Assembly (NCBI GenBank): GCA_021432635.1
Contig: MU270144.1
Location: 1 to 64,000 of the forward strand
Source of the DNA: Thozetella sp. PMI_491
Lineage: Eukaryota > Ascomycota > Sordariomycetes > Chaetosphaeriales > Chaetosphaeriaceae
Length of the DNA: 64,000 bases
Direction: 5' to 3'
Each line of letters opens with the position of its first letter. The first letter of the stretch is position 1. A model generated the notes under the pieces. That model saw only the letters and a program-made list of their open reading frames with translations. It was not told where the DNA came from and ran no database searches. A program made the position numbers and the translations under genes. Positions 60,164-64,000 of this stretch are shown here, in pieces.

Positions 60164-62448
60164 GATGGCGAGGCGCATCCTCCCAGGCCGCCCTCATATC
60201 CTAACGTTGACACTCGATCGAACATTTCCAAACCCAAAAGGCTTCTGGTTCACGGCCGGGAGCGCGCCGATTCAGTACATGACATACCTATCCGACGCCC
60301 AGCGAGGCATCCTCCACACCCGCGCAGCATACGAAATGCTCGAGGACCCTGAGGCCAAAAAGGCCCCCCTGACAGTGCAGGATCTCGCCAAGGAGACGGC
60401 GGGCAAGAAGAAAGTATCTGCCAAAGACTATCTGAGCAGAAGGAGGTCTCCCTCGCCCGTAGACGCCGACATGGTCGGCAAGGCCGATGCAAGATTGCAC
60501 AACGGTGCCGACGCGAAGAGGGACAAGTCAACAGCGCAGCCTCTAGAGAAGCAGAGGCCAGAGCACAGGGAGAAAGAGAGACCAGCAGATGCTTCACGGC
60601 CAGAGAAGCCGCGACGCGATTCTGACGCTGACAGGTATGCGGGCTACCCCGGAGGCCACGCGGCGCGGTGAAGGCTCCGGTCGCATAGATCCCGATGCAG
60701 AAGCTAACGAGAACTACAGGATAAGGAATCCACTCAGCAGGACCGATCCGACTACAACTTCCTCCACCGCGAAGAAGCGATTCGCCGATGAGAGCGACCA
60801 CGTGCCGCCCATAAAGCGAAACAAGCCCGACGCGCACAACTCTAAAGAATCCATCCGCGCCGCACCGCTGCCAGACACCCTGCGCGCGCGCGACTCATTC
60901 CCTGAGAAGACGGGGCACAAGGACAGCAAGAGCGATAAGCTCCATCCCACGACCAATGGTCGGCCACACAAGGAGCTCGAGCGAGAGCGAGAGTACACGG
61001 CGTCACCCAAATCGACGATCCAAGTCAACGGCACGAAATCGCATACACCGACGCCGCGCAAGGGAGATTCTTCGAAAGTCCCCGCCCTCCTGTCTCCTCT
61101 TCACCCTTCCTTCGACCGCGAGCTCGACGACCACGAGCGCGCTAAACCGCGCCTCGCCGAGAAGGCGCCGGCAAAAAGGGCTGAGGCCCCACCAAAGAAG
61201 AGAATCAAGCTTCCGGAGCTTCTGTCTCCCACTCTGCCTCCGATTGTCGAGGCAGAGCTTGCGCGGGTCAAGCTCACACCCACCCAAGGGGACTCGAGCC
61301 AACGAAGCACCGATGCCTACGACTCTCCGAGCAGCGGGAAGAAGTCAAAATACCCCGACGAGGAAGAGCAACCCCAACTACCAGTACGCAAGATGGTGAC
61401 ACTGAAGCTGCGGAAAGGAGCTGCGAAACGGGCGAAGGAGCTCCTGAGCCTTCCTTCAAAGTCGCTGAAGGAGGCTCTCAAGAAGGAACGGTCTCTGAGT
61501 GTCGAAGGCACTCCACCACCAGCACGGAAACGGCCTCGGATAGCCGACGAGGTCCCTGCAGAAGTTCCCAGCTCCAAGAGGAGCAAGACGGCGACCGAGG
61601 CACTCAAGTCGGTCGCGACTCCGAATACACCACATAAGCACACGTCGACATCTATGTCACGGGTTACCTCGTCCCAGTCGCAAAGCGCGACGCCTTCGAA
61701 CTCACATGGCCTCACGCCCGGAACTGCCGAGCGGCCACCCACCAGCTCCGATAACCACCCACCGGTGGACCTTGGCAAGAGCCGCGTTAAGGTCGAGGCG
61801 CTTCGCGAACGGCATGACGAATACCGAGTCCTCGGAGGCAGGCTCAAGCACACCAGGGATGACATCCTCCGCGAACGCGGCAGCACTATGAACGCTGCCG
61901 AGCAGAAGCGGGCGGCCGCGCTACACTTTGAGATGATCCTCGCCTACATGGTGTCGTTCAACGCCTTCAACCAGAGCCGCGCAATTGAGCGCAAGGTGTG
62001 GGACTTGAATTTTTGGGAGTCCCTCCTCCCACACATGCGCGAGCTTAAGCAGCGGGTACGCCATAGCACAGCGCTCTTGGCCCTGGCACATCAGATGCAT
62101 GCCGTCTGCCTCGAAGAAATCAGCCATGCCTACGCAACCCTAGACCCTGCGAGCGCCGCCAGCTCCCTGCAGAGATGGAGTCAGTACGAGCGACAGCGCG
62201 GGGCCACCTGGGAGGAAGCGATGCGCCGCTGCGACGACGTCGAGAGCCGGAGCATGAAGGTCGTGGTCGGCCCGTGGACCAACGTCGACGACGCCGTCGC
62301 CTCGGCACTATCTATTATGTGTAGATGGGCCGAGCGCGAACGAGTCGAATGGCAGCCGAGCGGCCGCATGACCCGCGTGATGGATCTCCTGAAGGAAAAA
62401 CCCGAGCGAGTTCGGGCGGGGTCGGCCAACGGCGGAAACCGACACTAA
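60132..62448 (+). CDS. large disordered nuclear-looking protein with helical C-terminal domain
   Basis: Exons 60132-60634 and 60720-62448 join in phase to 743 aa; the 85-nt intron has GTATGC, a GCTAACG branch and a TACAG acceptor. The N-terminal 100 residues look folded (RPHILTLTLDRTFPNPKGFW, TAGSAPIQYMTYLSDAQRGI). Residues about 110-530 are Lys/Pro/Ser-rich and disordered, with motifs such as PPIKRNKPDA and KVPALLSPLHPSFDRELDDH that recur in similar form (KLPELLSPTLPPIVEAELA). The last 200 residues are a helical domain (FEMILAYMVSFNAFNQSRAI, RHSTALLALAHQMHAVCLEE). I recognise no named family. Composition suggests a chromatin or transcription role, which is inference. Confidence 0.78.
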
Positions 62449-64000
62449 GGGCGGTGATTCGGGGAAGGAGAGCCATCACGATGTACGACTGTATCACGAC
62501 CATTTCTTCCGTTGGGCCTATTTACGCCTCGGCTTCATGATGCGCGTGTTTGTTCTGCCTTATTTTTGTCCTGGGACTTTGTTTTCACATGATATCCCCG
62601 GCGCCACCGACCCTAGGGCGTGGCTGCCAATTTATGTTTTACGCGGGCGAAAAGGGCAAATAGGCGGAAGAAGGGTAACCAAGTGTACCGAGGAAGAACA
62701 GAGAGAGATAGATGGCCCGAAAAGACGCTGTTTGGAACCCAAATGACAAAGACGCTCGTGTAGTCTTGGCGGCTTCGCCTATGGTGTATGATCTTTGTGA
62801 AATATCAGCTTCACGGGACATTTGTGCATTGTATGGCTCTCAATATATGTCTGGCGCCATGCGGTTCAAAGCATCTCTGTCTTCGCGAGCACCCATCAAC
62901 TGCAAGCAACCCAAGCGAGGTGGTTGTTTACTTCGGGACAAGGCAGATTATATAAGCAAGAAAAGGGGCCCAACGACAGTGGACTGCCGAAAGCGGCCAG
63001 GAACCAACAACCCAACGGTTCGATAGACAATGAGAACTGTTCGAGGAGCGAAGAAAGAGAAGAAGTCCTCGTTCTTCAAGCAAAGCTCTCCCTCCTTCGT
63101 GGGACGTGTTGAGCTAGATGGTTTGCCTCTGAGACTGCGAACGTCTGCACGGGGTCTGCAAACGGCCGTGTCCAAGTACATGAGATCAATGATGAGGCTC
63201 GCTGGCATAGTTATCCACATAGTTATCTAATTACATGCAGATTTGTCCCAACAATGAGCAAGATCATGTTGCTGTACAAGACTCGATCGGGGGTCTGGTT
63301 GCCAGAAGCTCCATTGGTTCAGGCGGCGTTCATTCCAGCCACGTGTTGGTGCTTCTTGACCATCGCCTCTATGCGAAGCCTAACGTCTCTATAACTACCT
63401 ACTTTGTTCAGGAAGTCAGGGTTCAACAAGGTATTACATTTTACTAGAAGCCGCCTTGAACGTAGCTCAGTAAGCAAAAAGACCAAGATCCCTCGTTGGC
63501 AGGGCCACCAAAAATTATAATTATAGACAAGGCAATGTTCCTATTAGCTTACTAGGCCATGACGACAAATATTTGCAATCGCCAATTGCGGCCGTGCGGG
63601 CCTGTATTGGCCATGCTCGCTAACGACTAGTGGAGTGGCATAGGGGCAATAAATAAAGTAGGTTGCGATACTGATCAAGTAAACAGTCTAGGAAAAGACG
63701 ACTAAGCCGCGAGAAGGCACGAGAATCCTAGCATCCAAGCCCGCCCTCGAGCATCAACACGAGGGTCATCCATCTACTTTATGGCCCTCCTCCATGTTAC
63801 TCTCTGGTGCTTTAGCTCATCCCATCGGAAATGGCCCGTTTTCTTCCCCACGGGGCCGGGAAGTAGAATGGGGTGTGATTTATACTACAGCTCCGCAAAC
63901 AGGGCATCCCATAAAACGACGGGCGCTACCCGTCAGGCTAAGGTGAGTATGGCCTAGTGGGTGCGGGGCGGGTTCGCAGTGCCCACAGTGATATTGCAAT
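62449..64000. other. intergenic to window end, no gene seen
   Basis: This is the 3' flank of the 743-aa gene followed by about 1.3 kb without a convincing gene. A tRNA-box-A-like string near 63462 has no box B partner. Confidence 0.5.

Noticed and set aside
63455-63530. possible tRNA (TAGCTCAGTAAG resembles box A)
   Set aside because: There is no box B or pairing acceptor stem within tRNA distance.
63965-63990. GGTTCGCAGTGCC, box-B-like string near the window end
   Set aside because: The flanking bases do not form a T-stem, and no box A lies at the right distance.

Overview
The window is nuclear DNA of a filamentous ascomycete, most likely a Sordariomycete. The evidence is gene structure and content: introns of about 50-100 nt with GTRWGT-type donors and CTAAC/CTGAC branch sites, a Zn2Cys6 regulator, a HET-domain gene, a GH10 xylanase with a fungal CBM1, a Myb_DNA-bind_8 protein, and clear orthologues of Hsp60, Rvb2, Ufd1 and Lin1. 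I cannot name the genus. No CRISPR array, rRNA, intact tRNA or virus-like element was recognised. Exon maps were derived by hand from splice signals and phase; where they are inference this is stated.

Layout. 0-9 kb: the 3' part of a Zn2Cys6 transcription factor, a small secreted protein, then a HET-domain gene and a multi-pass membrane protein transcribed divergently. 10-19 kb: a glycine-zipper protein with an 18-bp coding repeat, a gene-poor 2 kb with a 45-N gap inside poly-A, then a divergent pair made of a STAND-like (DUF7708-type) gene with an apparent frame break and a DUF7025-type AAA ATPase. 19-34 kb: accessory and metabolic genes: an uncharacterised secreted protein, an S51 peptidase, two SDRs, a nucleotidyltransferase, a tubby-like protein, a GH10-CBM1 xylanase and mitochondrial Hsp60. 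34-47 kb: nuclear-looking disordered proteins, a decayed alpha/beta hydrolase, a Myb_DNA-bind_8 regulator and Ufd1. 48-63 kb: a tRNA-derived SINE-like relic, then Lin1 and Rvb2 convergent, a coiled-coil protein and a large disordered nuclear-looking protein. The last 1.5 kb shows no gene.

How the genes relate. The right half is mostly housekeeping (Ufd1 in Cdc48 proteolysis, Lin1 in the U5 snRNP, Rvb2 in chromatin remodelling, Hsp60 in mitochondrial folding). The left 19 kb is accessory and holds two gene types used in fungal non-self recognition (HET and STAND-like), each in a divergent pair with a poorly characterised partner (membrane protein; AAA ATPase). That pairing is the best candidate for an undescribed system here, but function is inference. 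Other points for follow-up: a 40-bp transition-only partial copy downstream of the nucleotidyltransferase, a start codon that seems to stand alone in exon 1 of ufd1, a stop-free 54-nt intron in the Myb gene, the SINE-like relic, and the hydrolase pseudogene.
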